Assembly: GCF_963677315.1 (NCBI RefSeq)
Contig: NZ_OY781939.1
Coordinates: 1,488,001-1,552,000, forward strand
From: an uncultured Sphaerochaeta sp.
Lineage (GTDB): Bacteria > Spirochaetota > Spirochaetia > Sphaerochaetales > Sphaerochaetaceae
Reading direction: 5' to 3'
Length of the DNA stretch: 64,000 nucleotides
Shown here: one piece after another, positions 54,411 through 61,848 of the stretch
Numbering within the stretch: the first letter of the stretch is position 1
How the letters are laid out: every line of letters begins with the position of its first letter
Notes under the pieces: model-generated
The model's input: only the letters and a program-made list of their open reading frames with translations
Told to the model about the DNA's origin: nothing
Database searches by the model: none
Program-made: the position numbers and the translations under genes

Positions 54411-55370
54411 ATGGATAAAATTGTAGTTTTAGATGGATTTACCTTGAATCCAGGAGATATGAGTTGGGACGCATTTGAAAGTCTGGGAAAACTTTGTGTG
54501 TATGAAAGAACTGACGAAAATTGTATCGTCGAGAGAGCGCAAGACGCCACCTATATACTCACCAATAAAACCCCTATTACGGCAAAGACACTTGATAGAC
54601 TTCCTTCGCTGAAGTACATCGGTGTTCTGGCAACAGGTTTTAATGTTGTTGACGTACAAGCTGCTGCTGAGAGAGGAATTACTGTCACTAATATTCCTAC
54701 CTATGGCACCCGCTCAGTGGCCCAGATGGTATTTGCCCACCTATTGCATCTTACCCAGCATGTTGCTGAACATGCCCAAGGGGTTGCAAAGGGTAAATGG
54801 CAGACATGCCCTGATTTCTGCTACTGGGAGTACCCTCTTATTGAACTGGAGGGCAAGACATTAGGTCTCGTTGGTTATGGAAGAATCGGAAAAGCAACAG
54901 CGCAAATAGCCCGCTCCTTTGGGATGAACGTTATGTCCTATGATCCATTCATCTCTGCACCAGATGTAGAGACAGGCGTTGATTTTGTTGATCTCGATAC
55001 GTTGCTTTCGTCCTCTGATTTCATTAGCTTACACTGCCCACTTACAGATCAGAACAGGGGGTTCCTGAACAAAGAGAAAATTTCGATCATGAAACAGGGT
55101 AGTTTCTTGATCAATACAAGCAGAGGCCCTCTTGTTTGTGAACAGGATCTGGCTGATGCACTCAATAGCGGACATATCGCTGGTGCTGGTTTGGATGTGG
55201 TTTCGACAGAGCCAATCAAGGCAAACAATCCATTGCTTACGGCAAAGAACTGCTACATCACTCCCCATATTTCATGGGCAACAGAAAGTGCAAGAAAACG
55301 GCTGATGGCTCTGGCTGTAGATAATCTAAAGGCCTTCATGGAAGGGAAACCGAAGAATATCGTATCATAG
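54411..55370 (+). CDS. D-2-hydroxyacid dehydrogenase (glycerate/hydroxypyruvate type)
   Basis: A 319-residue enzyme. The NAD-binding loop is LGLVGYGRIGKATAQIARSF, and the catalytic triad is visible as Arg in INTSRGPLV, Glu in VVSTEP and His in ITPHISWAT. The N-terminus has YIGVLATGFNVVDVQAAAER. It is closest in plan to glycerate dehydrogenase/hydroxypyruvate reductase (HprA-like). It would reduce a 2-keto acid or oxidise a D-2-hydroxy acid. The ATG at 54411 has AGAGGA upstream; an earlier GTG at 54372 is unlikely. It closes the island and is followed by a terminator. Confidence 0.9.
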   Translation: MDKIVVLDGFTLNPGDMSWDAFESLGKLCVYERTDENCIVERAQDATYILTNKTPITAKTLDRLPSLKYIGVLATGFNVVDVQAAAERGITVTNIPTYGTRSVAQMVFAHLLHLTQHVAEHAQGVAKGKWQTCPDFCYWEYPLIELEGKTLGLVGYGRIGKATAQIARSFGMNVMSYDPFISAPDVETGVDFVDLDTLLSSSDFISLHCPLTDQNRGFLNKEKISIMKQGSFLINTSRGPLVCEQDLADALNSGHIAGAGLDVVSTEPIKANNPLLTAKNCYITPHISWATESARKRLMALAVDNLKAFMEGKPKNIVS

Positions 55371-55392
55371 CTGATCACAGTAGAGAAATCAT

Positions 55393-55420
55393 GGAGAGTT
55401 CAACTCACGTTGAGCTCTCC
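55393..55420. terminator. Terminator between hydroxyacid dehydrogenase and cupin genes
   Basis: GGAGAGTTCAAC (55393-55404) pairs with GTTGAGCTCTCC (55409-55420) around TCAC, with one mismatch. It lies between convergent genes and can serve both strands. Confidence 0.75.
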
Positions 55421-55454
55421 AATTTATACAGTGTGATAGTCTTCCTAAAGAGAA

Positions 55455-55522
55455 CTCACCCCACAAAATCTTCCCTGTATGGAGTGAATACATCCAGAAC
55501 CACTCCCTTCTCCAGGCAGGTG
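55455..55522. repeat. Right copy of the 68-bp repeat flanking the TTT/transketolase island
   Basis: This is the 3' end of the intact cupin gene. It aligns ungapped, with eight mismatches, to 46486-46553, and both copies have the same orientation. The two frame an 8.9-kb segment. Confidence 0.85.
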
Positions 55523-55773
55523 GTCCCATGCTTTACATTTGGCTCAAAGACAAGGGTATCTCCCTTTGAAACCTCTACAGACTTTCCATCAATGGTGAAG
55601 GTAAAAGAGCCCTCTAATACATAGGTCAACTGAGTATGAGGATGGGAGTGAACGGAACCAACTCCACCTGTTTCGAAGTGGACTTGTACTGCCATGATTG
55701 TTTCATTATAGGAGAGAATCTTCCGCTTTACTCCCTCAGCTACTACCTCAAATCCATCTTGCTTTGAACTCAT
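55456..55773 (-). CDS. Small cupin-domain protein
   Basis: About 105 residues forming one cupin barrel. HSHPHTQLTYVLEGSFTFTI holds the His-x-His-x3-Gln metal-binding motif, and KGDTLVFEPNVKHGTTCLEK the second motif with Pro and His. Such proteins may be sugar or acid isomerases, or bind a ligand for regulation; this one cannot be narrowed further. The ATG at 55773 has AAGGAG eight bases upstream. It ends convergently with the island's last gene. A broken copy of its end lies at the other side of the island, at 46486-46553. Confidence 0.88.
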   Translation of the reverse strand: MSSKQDGFEVVAEGVKRKILSYNETIMAVQVHFETGGVGSVHSHPHTQLTYVLEGSFTFTIDGKSVEVSKGDTLVFEPNVKHGTTCLEKGVVLDVFTPYREDFVG

Positions 55774-55874
55774 ACTTGACTCCTTCCCTGCTAGTATGCC
55801 GGAGCAATACAGGGAATGCAACCACGATTAGGTCATCTTATTACGAGGACATGCTTGAAGAACAGTGTTGATCC

Positions 55875-57224
55875 TTACTCCCCAAGGGGAATATATCGGG
55901 TGAATTTCCCACAAGTCTGTTGAGTGAGTTGTCCTTCAGCACACAGCTCCTTGAGAAGTCTAAATGCTTTTGTTGTCTTCAGCCCAACAAGGTCCTCCAC
56001 TTCTTTCCTGGAAATGGAACCTCTTGCTTTAGCATGGTATAGAATGGATGCCTTCTCCGCATTCAGAGACTCCCCAACGCTATCCTCATGATATTCATGT
56101 TTCTGGGTATACGTGCCCTCTTCATTGCTATTTGGGAGGACACAGGAGAATGCACCTTCAGCAGCTTTAAATTCAGGTTTTCTTAGATATTCCTTATAGA
56201 GATGCATAATCTTTCGAATACCAGTCCCATAACTTTCCACTAACTGTAGACGATAAAACACTGAAGCCAAATTAGGATTTCTTGACTGAGAAACTCCCAT
56301 TGTTATGGCCTCCATGGAAAGGCCTCTCACCAAACCTCCAAGAGATACAAATTCAATACGATCATCAAATACATTGATAATCGTACTTCCTGAAAATAGA
56401 TAGTCACGATGAATTATGCTATTCAATAGTGCTTCACGAATAGCTTCTTGTGGATAATCTAAGGTATCTTCTCGCAACAGCCCGTTGAATCGTGCTTTTG
56501 TTTTATTGTGAGTAGCAAGAAATCTATACACATCTGAAAGCTGTTTCAGAACAGATCCAGAAAATTCTTTCCTATCGCGAAAGACTGCAGTATCCCGACC
56601 CTGAAATACAGCCACCTTACAGGTATACGAACATTGGTCGGAAAGCAACATGGCAAGATTGGTAAAAAGTTTATCCGAGCCTATCATTTTCAGGGTTTCC
56701 ATCTGGGCTGAACCAAAGACAATTTGTCGCTTATCCATCTCCTCTTTCAAAGTTATGAATGTTAAATCTTGTTCCAAGCTTCTGCATGCTTCAAACGAAG
56801 TTCCTGATGTCTCCAGAAGCAGACTTCGAATGCCACTTTCATTCATAGGAACACATGCATTACCGAGCCGGGTGTAGACACCACCTGGCTTGAGACCAAT
56901 TCTAGCAAGATAGTACGGGCGTTCAGTTCCTACCATTACGGATGCCCTGACAACCCGTCTCTCTTCCAACGTGACTATCCTGAGAGATATAAATGGAGAT
57001 GCATCGGGAAGAATGGCATCATGAATCAAACTTGACAAACGCTTGGATGTATCATCTGCATCATGAACACCACAGACATTTCCATTGTCTTGTATCCCAA
57101 TAAAGAGATCACCGCCCTCGGTATTAAGAAAGGCAACCAATGTTTTAACAACTGAGGGGGGGATTCTGTGGGACTCCCTATCAAGTTCTTTGAATTCAAT
57201 ATCAATATTTTCAATGGTAGTCAT
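55875..57224 (-). CDS. AlbA_2 (Schlafen-like) / HATPase_c_4 putative transcriptional regulator
   Basis: A 449-residue protein. The N-terminal AlbA_2 domain has IEFKELDRESHRIPPSVVKT and FLNTEGGDLFIGIQDNGNVC, and ends in GGVYTRLGNACVPM. The central part has PQEAIREALLNSIIHRDYLF, SGSTIINVFDDRIEFVSLGG and SYGTGIRKIMHLY, as in the GHKL-like C-terminal domain of COG2865 proteins. The end (GSISRKEVEDLVGLKTTKAF, then RLLKELCAEG) is a winged helix. These proteins are common in bacteria and often regulate stress or mobile genes; the ligand is unknown. The leader carries an AAAG repeat. The ATG at 57224 has AAAGGAAT upstream. Confidence 0.85.
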   Translation of the reverse strand: MTTIENIDIEFKELDRESHRIPPSVVKTLVAFLNTEGGDLFIGIQDNGNVCGVHDADDTSKRLSSLIHDAILPDASPFISLRIVTLEERRVVRASVMVGTERPYYLARIGLKPGGVYTRLGNACVPMNESGIRSLLLETSGTSFEACRSLEQDLTFITLKEEMDKRQIVFGSAQMETLKMIGSDKLFTNLAMLLSDQCSYTCKVAVFQGRDTAVFRDRKEFSGSVLKQLSDVYRFLATHNKTKARFNGLLREDTLDYPQEAIREALLNSIIHRDYLFSGSTIINVFDDRIEFVSLGGLVRGLSMEAITMGVSQSRNPNLASVFYRLQLVESYGTGIRKIMHLYKEYLRKPEFKAAEGAFSCVLPNSNEEGTYTQKHEYHEDSVGESLNAEKASILYHAKARGSISRKEVEDLVGLKTTKAFRLLKELCAEGQLTQQTCGKFTRYIPLGE

Positions 57225-57235
57225 GCTTGCAATTC

Positions 57236-57255
57236 CTTTCTTTCTTTCTTTCTTT
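57236..57255 (-). repeat. (AAAG)5 simple repeat in the leader of the AlbA_2 gene
   Basis: Five perfect CTTT units on the plus strand (AAAG on the coding strand) begin at 57236, 57240, 57244, 57248 and 57252, with a broken sixth. The last AAAG merges into the ribosome-binding sequence AAAGGAAT. It lies between the -10 element and the ATG, outside the reading frame. Confidence 0.85.
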
Positions 57256-57265
57256 CTTACTTTCC

Positions 57266-57293
57266 ATTATAAGCAAAAAAAGAAAGAAGTCAA
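57266..57293 (-). promoter_or_regulatory. Sigma-70 type promoter of the AlbA_2 gene
   Basis: On the minus strand TTGACT (57288-57293) and TATAAT (57266-57271) are 16 bp apart. Transcription would start near 57259, just upstream of the AAAG repeat. Confidence 0.75.
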
Positions 57294-57340
57294 ACAGATT
57301 CCACCTCATGAGACATTTGCTACCTTACCAATCACAGCTA

Positions 57341-59773
57341 CTATAAAATTCCTAGATTTTGGGCCTCGGCAACCGCCTCCGTTCGAGTGCTTACCTGCAA
57401 CTTTTCATAGATCCTGGAGGCATGCCACTTCACTGTTCGTTCGGTTATGTGCATCATCCCTGCTATCTCCTTATTCATATAGCCTTTTCCGATCAAATGC
57501 AGGACCTCTTGCTCACGGTCAGTCAGGAGTTGATCCTCTCCTTCTTGTTTGACTCCGTACAATTCCTGCAAGACAGAGATATGTTTCTCGCTGATCTGGC
57601 TTCTTGAGAAATCTACTTGTTGAGATTCATAGTCACCAAATTCCATTGAGAGGATCATCGAGAGCAACAACCGATGTTTCTTCTTGAGCTCTGATTGCAA
57701 AGAAGCATAGAGAGCAACAGCTTTCTCCTGTTGCCCAGTAATCTGGTAGTACCCAAGCACTTGTCGTTCTTCCAACACAAAGAGGTCAAAAAGGGTATCC
57801 TGTTGTGCTTCCTCCTCCTGGTGCTTATGTACCCACATTTCCAACGCAGGAATGTCACCAACACGTCTCTGTGCCATGGCATACATCACCTCTATGAAAC
57901 GGTCATCTATGGAAGTGACATCGTACTCATAGGCTTGCTTGCCTGCATCGCGAAGCAACCGTACCGCTTCCTCATGACGACTACTCACTATATAGAACTC
58001 AACAAGTGCCAATTGTGCATGGAGAGAAAGATAGAATGAGTATCCCTTTGCAGAAGCAAGTCCTCGTAACAGATACTCCTCGGCATCCTCTCTCATCCCT
58101 GAATATAGAGAGAGCAACCCCTTACCTATCCAAGCGATGCTGCAGGAAGTGGCATACCCTGATTTCTCTTCATATCCCAATCTCAGAGCTTCATCAAAGG
58201 ATTGCCTTGCTTGTTCAAACAACAAGAGTTCGAGTTGGATAGAACCTATTTGCCCAAGCAGCACGATGGAAAGTGCGTCGTATTGCTTGACTCCAATGGT
58301 TCGTAGCGTCTCCTGTAGATGGTGATAGACCTGTTCAAGATCTTCCTCCGGTCCAAGAGGTAAGGAAGCGATGAATACGCTGATAAGCGGACGGAGATAA
58401 GTCAGTTCATCAGGAAGCTTGCTCAACAGTTTTTCAGCATGATAGAAATCGCGTTGGAGCAAGAAGTCTATCCCATCAAGGATGGACAGAAGATCAACCT
58501 CCTGCATTTTCTTCCTTAGCCTGGATGACTGTATCCTGGCAATTCTGTCCATCACATGCTTGGCAGTCCATCCCTTGCGGATTCCGCTCAGAATTTCTAG
58601 TAACAACAATGATGCATACTGCTCTACGGGAGTTTGGGGTAGTTGCTCAATTGCACCAGTGACGAAATCCAGATACCCATTTGACAACAATGTTGCACAG
58701 TATTCATCGAGAAGGCTGGCAACCAAGTCATAGTCATCAATGCTAAGGGCTATCGATATCGCTTTTCGATATAAGGTCGCTGCACCGAGATCTGCAACTG
58801 CCTGTGCCACGGCATGCTCTATTCTTCTGTTCTTCCCTGCTTTCACACGATTGAGTACATAGGAACGAAAAAGCGGGTGAATGAGAACCTCACCATCACC
58901 TGTCATTTCAACAAACAGAGATTTCTCCACTAGGAGCATTACCCCTGCCTTGAGTTTCTCATGTTCCTTCCCAAGAAAATACGTTCCAAGCAATGCAGTA
59001 TACACGAGTGCTGTTTCCGCTTTCTTTGGAACCTCCTCCCATATAGGTAGGAAATACGGATCAAGTTCATGGATTCTCCCTTTCACCTGTTCATCATGTT
59101 GAATCGCCCCTTTGGCAAAGCAGGCTTTGAGCAACAGTGGGGATCCCCAGGTGTTTTCAAGCATAAGCGTCAATGTCTCGTCATCAATATCATCTGCAAA
59201 GTACGCTGCTAAACGTCTTCCTTCCACCTGTGTGAAAGCAAGATCATCCCTAGTGATTTGCAACACTGCATCGCGATGCATTGAGGCTTTTGGAAAGACA
59301 GCAACATCTGTCCCAATAAGTATGAGATGCACTGTTTCAGGCAGATATGCTACAAGGAATGTAAACCAAGAAGTGATATGTTTATGGTGCAGAAACTGAA
59401 CATCATCGAAAATCAGAAACTTCGGTTCGCTCTGTTTACCCAAAAGTGCAACCATTCGGCTGATTTGCACATCAGCTGGTTCAGCACTCTCTTCGACACG
59501 AGAAAGCAGGGAGATAAGCATCCGGCTGAGATGGGTGGCAAACACATTAGGATTATTATTTTGGGGACTACACTGCATATATGCATGACTAATCCCCGCT
59601 GAAGAAATGAATTGAGCAATCGCTGTCGTCTTCCCATAGCCATGGGGTGCATGAACCAGAGTACTCTGGTAATGCAGTGAGAGCGCAAGCTTCTCATCCA
59701 ACCGAGGCCTTTCTACCAAAGCTCGTCGTGAGACAGAAGAGAGAGTTGCTTCAGCCGCTTCATACCCTTTCAT
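57341..59773 (-). CDS. MalT-like LuxR-family ATP-dependent regulator
   Basis: About 810 residues. An N-terminal STAND-type ATPase has RRALVERPRLDEKLALSLHY, Walker A HAPHGYGKTT (Lys48) and Walker B KFLIFDDVQFLHH. The middle 450 residues are helical repeats of TPR type. The C-terminal 65 residues are a LuxR helix-turn-helix: LLTDREQEVLHLIGKGYMNK, then EIAGMMHITERTVKWHASRI. MalT-like proteins oligomerise on ATP and an inducer to activate promoters. The frame stays open to a TTG at 59869, but homology starts at the ATG at 59773, which lacks a strong SD. It is divergent from the SPW/radical SAM pair and is the obvious candidate to control it. Confidence 0.88.
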   Translation of the reverse strand: MKGYEAAEATLSSVSRRALVERPRLDEKLALSLHYQSTLVHAPHGYGKTTAIAQFISSAGISHAYMQCSPQNNNPNVFATHLSRMLISLLSRVEESAEPADVQISRMVALLGKQSEPKFLIFDDVQFLHHKHITSWFTFLVAYLPETVHLILIGTDVAVFPKASMHRDAVLQITRDDLAFTQVEGRRLAAYFADDIDDETLTLMLENTWGSPLLLKACFAKGAIQHDEQVKGRIHELDPYFLPIWEEVPKKAETALVYTALLGTYFLGKEHEKLKAGVMLLVEKSLFVEMTGDGEVLIHPLFRSYVLNRVKAGKNRRIEHAVAQAVADLGAATLYRKAISIALSIDDYDLVASLLDEYCATLLSNGYLDFVTGAIEQLPQTPVEQYASLLLLEILSGIRKGWTAKHVMDRIARIQSSRLRKKMQEVDLLSILDGIDFLLQRDFYHAEKLLSKLPDELTYLRPLISVFIASLPLGPEEDLEQVYHHLQETLRTIGVKQYDALSIVLLGQIGSIQLELLLFEQARQSFDEALRLGYEEKSGYATSCSIAWIGKGLLSLYSGMREDAEEYLLRGLASAKGYSFYLSLHAQLALVEFYIVSSRHEEAVRLLRDAGKQAYEYDVTSIDDRFIEVMYAMAQRRVGDIPALEMWVHKHQEEEAQQDTLFDLFVLEERQVLGYYQITGQQEKAVALYASLQSELKKKHRLLLSMILSMEFGDYESQQVDFSRSQISEKHISVLQELYGVKQEGEDQLLTDREQEVLHLIGKGYMNKEIAGMMHITERTVKWHASRIYEKLQVSTRTEAVAEAQNLGIL

Positions 59774-59820
59774 ATGGTAAGTAAGTATAGTTTGAAACCT
59801 CAGTTGAGGCAACAAACCAT

Positions 59821-59851
59821 TACTGTACCACAACTGTACCTTCGTACAGTA
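59821..59851. promoter_or_regulatory. Palindromic operator in the divergent region
   Basis: TACTGTAC (59821-59828), ACTGTAC (59833-59839) and GTACAGTA (59844-59851) form one direct repeat (12-bp period) and inverted pairs. ACTGTAC-CTTC-GTACAGT is a perfect hairpin or operator. It lies between the start of the MalT-like gene and that of the SPW gene. Binding by the MalT-like protein is plausible but not shown. Confidence 0.6.
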
Positions 59852-59917
59852 CCTCGATAAGACACTCAATGATACGTTTCAAACACAAAACAAAACCAAA
59901 CGTACTTGGAGGTACAC

Positions 59918-60235
59918 ATGGACAAATTTAAACGGGCCCAAGATTGGGTAATTGCAGTTCTGGGATTGTATGCGGCGCTTTCTCCGCTCTTCTACGCCTA
60001 CTCAGGAGGTTCTGGTTTCAGTGTTGTGATTGCAATTGCAATTGTCTTATGTGCTGTAATTGCTCTTTCACTCCCTGAATCAAAATCAGTGCAATGGATT
60101 CTCATTGTTGCCAGCGTATTGTTGTTCATCGTCCCCTGGATTTCATCCATAGTAGGTTGGGCAGCATGGAACCTTCGTATAGTTTCTATAGTAATGATTA
60201 TTCTTGCTTCCACTTCCTTGAAAACAATCGAATAA
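59918..60235 (+). CDS. SPW-repeat small membrane protein
   Basis: A 105-residue protein with four membrane spans. The N-terminus FKRAQDWVIAVLGLYAALSP matches the start of the SPW repeat (Gln-Asp-Trp...Leu-Gly-Leu-x-x-x-x-Ser-Pro). The second half, IVASVLLFIVPWISSIVGWA, is a diverged second copy in which Ser-Pro-Trp has become Val-Pro-Trp. The family's role is unknown. The ATG at 59918 has GGAGG six bases upstream. It leads a two-gene unit with the radical SAM gene, from which it is separated by a hairpin. Confidence 0.75.
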   Translation: MDKFKRAQDWVIAVLGLYAALSPLFYAYSGGSGFSVVIAIAIVLCAVIALSLPESKSVQWILIVASVLLFIVPWISSIVGWAAWNLRIVSIVMIILASTSLKTIE

Positions 60236-60250
60236 CCTTGCAATGAAACG

Positions 60251-60281
60251 GGGAGAGAGCCGAGCAACTCGGTTTTCTCCC
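60251..60281 (+). other. Strong intercistronic RNA hairpin
   Basis: GGGAGAGAGCCGAG (60251-60264) pairs fully with CTCGGTTTTCTCCC (60268-60281), counting two G-U pairs, across a three-base loop. No U-tract follows, so it is probably a processing or stability element between the SPW and radical SAM cistrons rather than a terminator. Confidence 0.7.
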
Positions 60282-60296
60282 TTCATAGGATATACC

Positions 60297-61634
60297 ATGA
60301 AAACAATTCCCGAGACCGTTCTGAGAGCAGGCCTGCGACTTGTATGTGCAGACCCGGAAAAGAATCTTCCCAAGCTGGTGAGCTGGGCACAACCCATTGC
60401 TGCAGCAACGGGGAGAATACAAGAAAACCAATGGAAAACAGTCAAGAGCATCACACAAGACCCCTCTTCGGGAGGGTATGGTTTGATTATGAGAATCATC
60501 AAGAATACAAACCGGGATGTGCTTGAAAAAATAATCATGAATTTTGTCTTCAATGCTGCTTGGTTTGGAGCTGAACAGTTGGAGAAAACCCGCACAGAGA
60601 TGGATATGAATATCCCTTGGGCAATCCTGATGGACCCAACTTCTGCCTGCAACCTCTCTTGTACAGGATGCTGGGCCGCCGAGTACAAAAAAACTGATGC
60701 GCTCTCCTTCCAAACCTTGGATCGCATCATTACTGAAGGAAAGAACCTGGGCACGTATGCATATCTCTTCTCCGGTGGCGAACCGTTGATTCGTAAACAT
60801 GACCTGATAAAGCTTGCCCACAGACACAACGACGCAATCTTCGCTGCCTTTACCAACGCAACATTGATCGACGCTGAATTTGCGGAAGACCTACTGAGTG
60901 TAAGAAACTTCATCCCAATAATCAGCATCGAGGGGACTGAGGAAATGACCGACGCAAGAAGGGGAAGTGGGGTTTGGAAGAAATGCATACAGGCAATGGA
61001 CCTCTTACGTGAACGGCGATTGCCCTTTGGATTCTCTACCTGCTACCACGCACACAATACAGAGTACGTGGGTTCTGATGAGTTCATTGAGTTTATGGAA
61101 GCAAAAGGAGCACTCTTTGGATGGTACTTCACCTATATTCCTGTTGGGATAGGTGCCACCCTCGACTTGGTTGCCTCCACCTCCCAACGAGCATACATGC
61201 TCAAGCGTGTGAGGGAAATACGTACCCAAAAACCACTCTTTGTCCTGGACTTCTGGAATGATGGCAACTATGTAAAAGGATGCATTGCAGGTGGTAGACG
61301 ATATCTGCACATCAATGCCAATGGTGACATGGAACCATGTGCGTTCATTCACTATGCCTGTGAAACCATCCATGACAAACCCCTTTTGGAGGCTCTTAAG
61401 AATCCACTGTTCAAGGCATATCGAGATCATCAGCCGTGTAACGCAAATATGTTCCGCCCCTGTCCCATGTTTGACAATCCGGAGTTGTTAGTAGATATGG
61501 TCAACCAGTCGGGAGCACAAAGCACCCAACCTATCGACTCAGAATCAGTAGAACAGCTCTATACAAAGTGTAAGCCGATCGCTGACAAATGGAAGCCAGT
61601 TGCTGATGAACTTTGGAGGGAATACCAGAGATAG
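60297..61634 (+). CDS. Radical SAM protein with SPASM-like C-terminal cysteines
   Basis: About 445 residues. The iron-sulfur motif is SACNLSCTGCWAAEY, with Cys118, Cys122 and Cys125 in CxxxCxxC, followed by LFSGGEPLIRKHDLIKLAHR. The end has a Cys-rich part: KGCIAGGRRYLHINANGDME, PCAFIHYACETIHDKP and CNANMFRPCPMF, like a SPASM domain that holds an extra cluster. About 100 residues before the motif (MKTIPETVLRAGLRLVCADP...) are unusual. No peptide substrate gene is seen next to it. The ATG at 60297 has TAGGA upstream. It likely modifies a small molecule or protein; the substrate is unknown. A terminator follows. Confidence 0.85.
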   Translation: MKTIPETVLRAGLRLVCADPEKNLPKLVSWAQPIAAATGRIQENQWKTVKSITQDPSSGGYGLIMRIIKNTNRDVLEKIIMNFVFNAAWFGAEQLEKTRTEMDMNIPWAILMDPTSACNLSCTGCWAAEYKKTDALSFQTLDRIITEGKNLGTYAYLFSGGEPLIRKHDLIKLAHRHNDAIFAAFTNATLIDAEFAEDLLSVRNFIPIISIEGTEEMTDARRGSGVWKKCIQAMDLLRERRLPFGFSTCYHAHNTEYVGSDEFIEFMEAKGALFGWYFTYIPVGIGATLDLVASTSQRAYMLKRVREIRTQKPLFVLDFWNDGNYVKGCIAGGRRYLHINANGDMEPCAFIHYACETIHDKPLLEALKNPLFKAYRDHQPCNANMFRPCPMFDNPELLVDMVNQSGAQSTQPIDSESVEQLYTKCKPIADKWKPVADELWREYQR

Positions 61635-61664
61635 ACACCCAATAATCCTCTCTTCTCATCTCTT

Positions 61665-61700
61665 GGCAGGTACGTTCCACGCACGTATCTGCCTTTCTTC
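61665..61700 (+). terminator. Terminator after the radical SAM gene
   Basis: GGCAGGTACGT (61665-61675) pairs with ACGTATCTGCC (61683-61693) and is followed by TTTCTTC. A second small palindrome, CCTTTCTT-C-AAGAAAGG, follows at once. Further on, TTGAGATATTTTCTCAA (61771-61787) is a palindrome that may control the ATPase gene. Confidence 0.75.
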
Positions 61701-61848
61701 AAGAAAGGCTTCTCAACAAGATGGAAAGCATCAGCTGTTTTACCTCACTTCAAACATAATATACGTAAATTTGAGATATTTTCTCAATTTTATGTTTATT
61801 TATGCATAAATGGGTTGCATAGTTTAAATACATGGAGGAACTACCACA

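Noticed and set aside
60143..60988. 281-codon minus-strand frame opposite the radical SAM gene
   Set aside because: Antisense to clear iron-sulfur motifs; composition is not protein-like.
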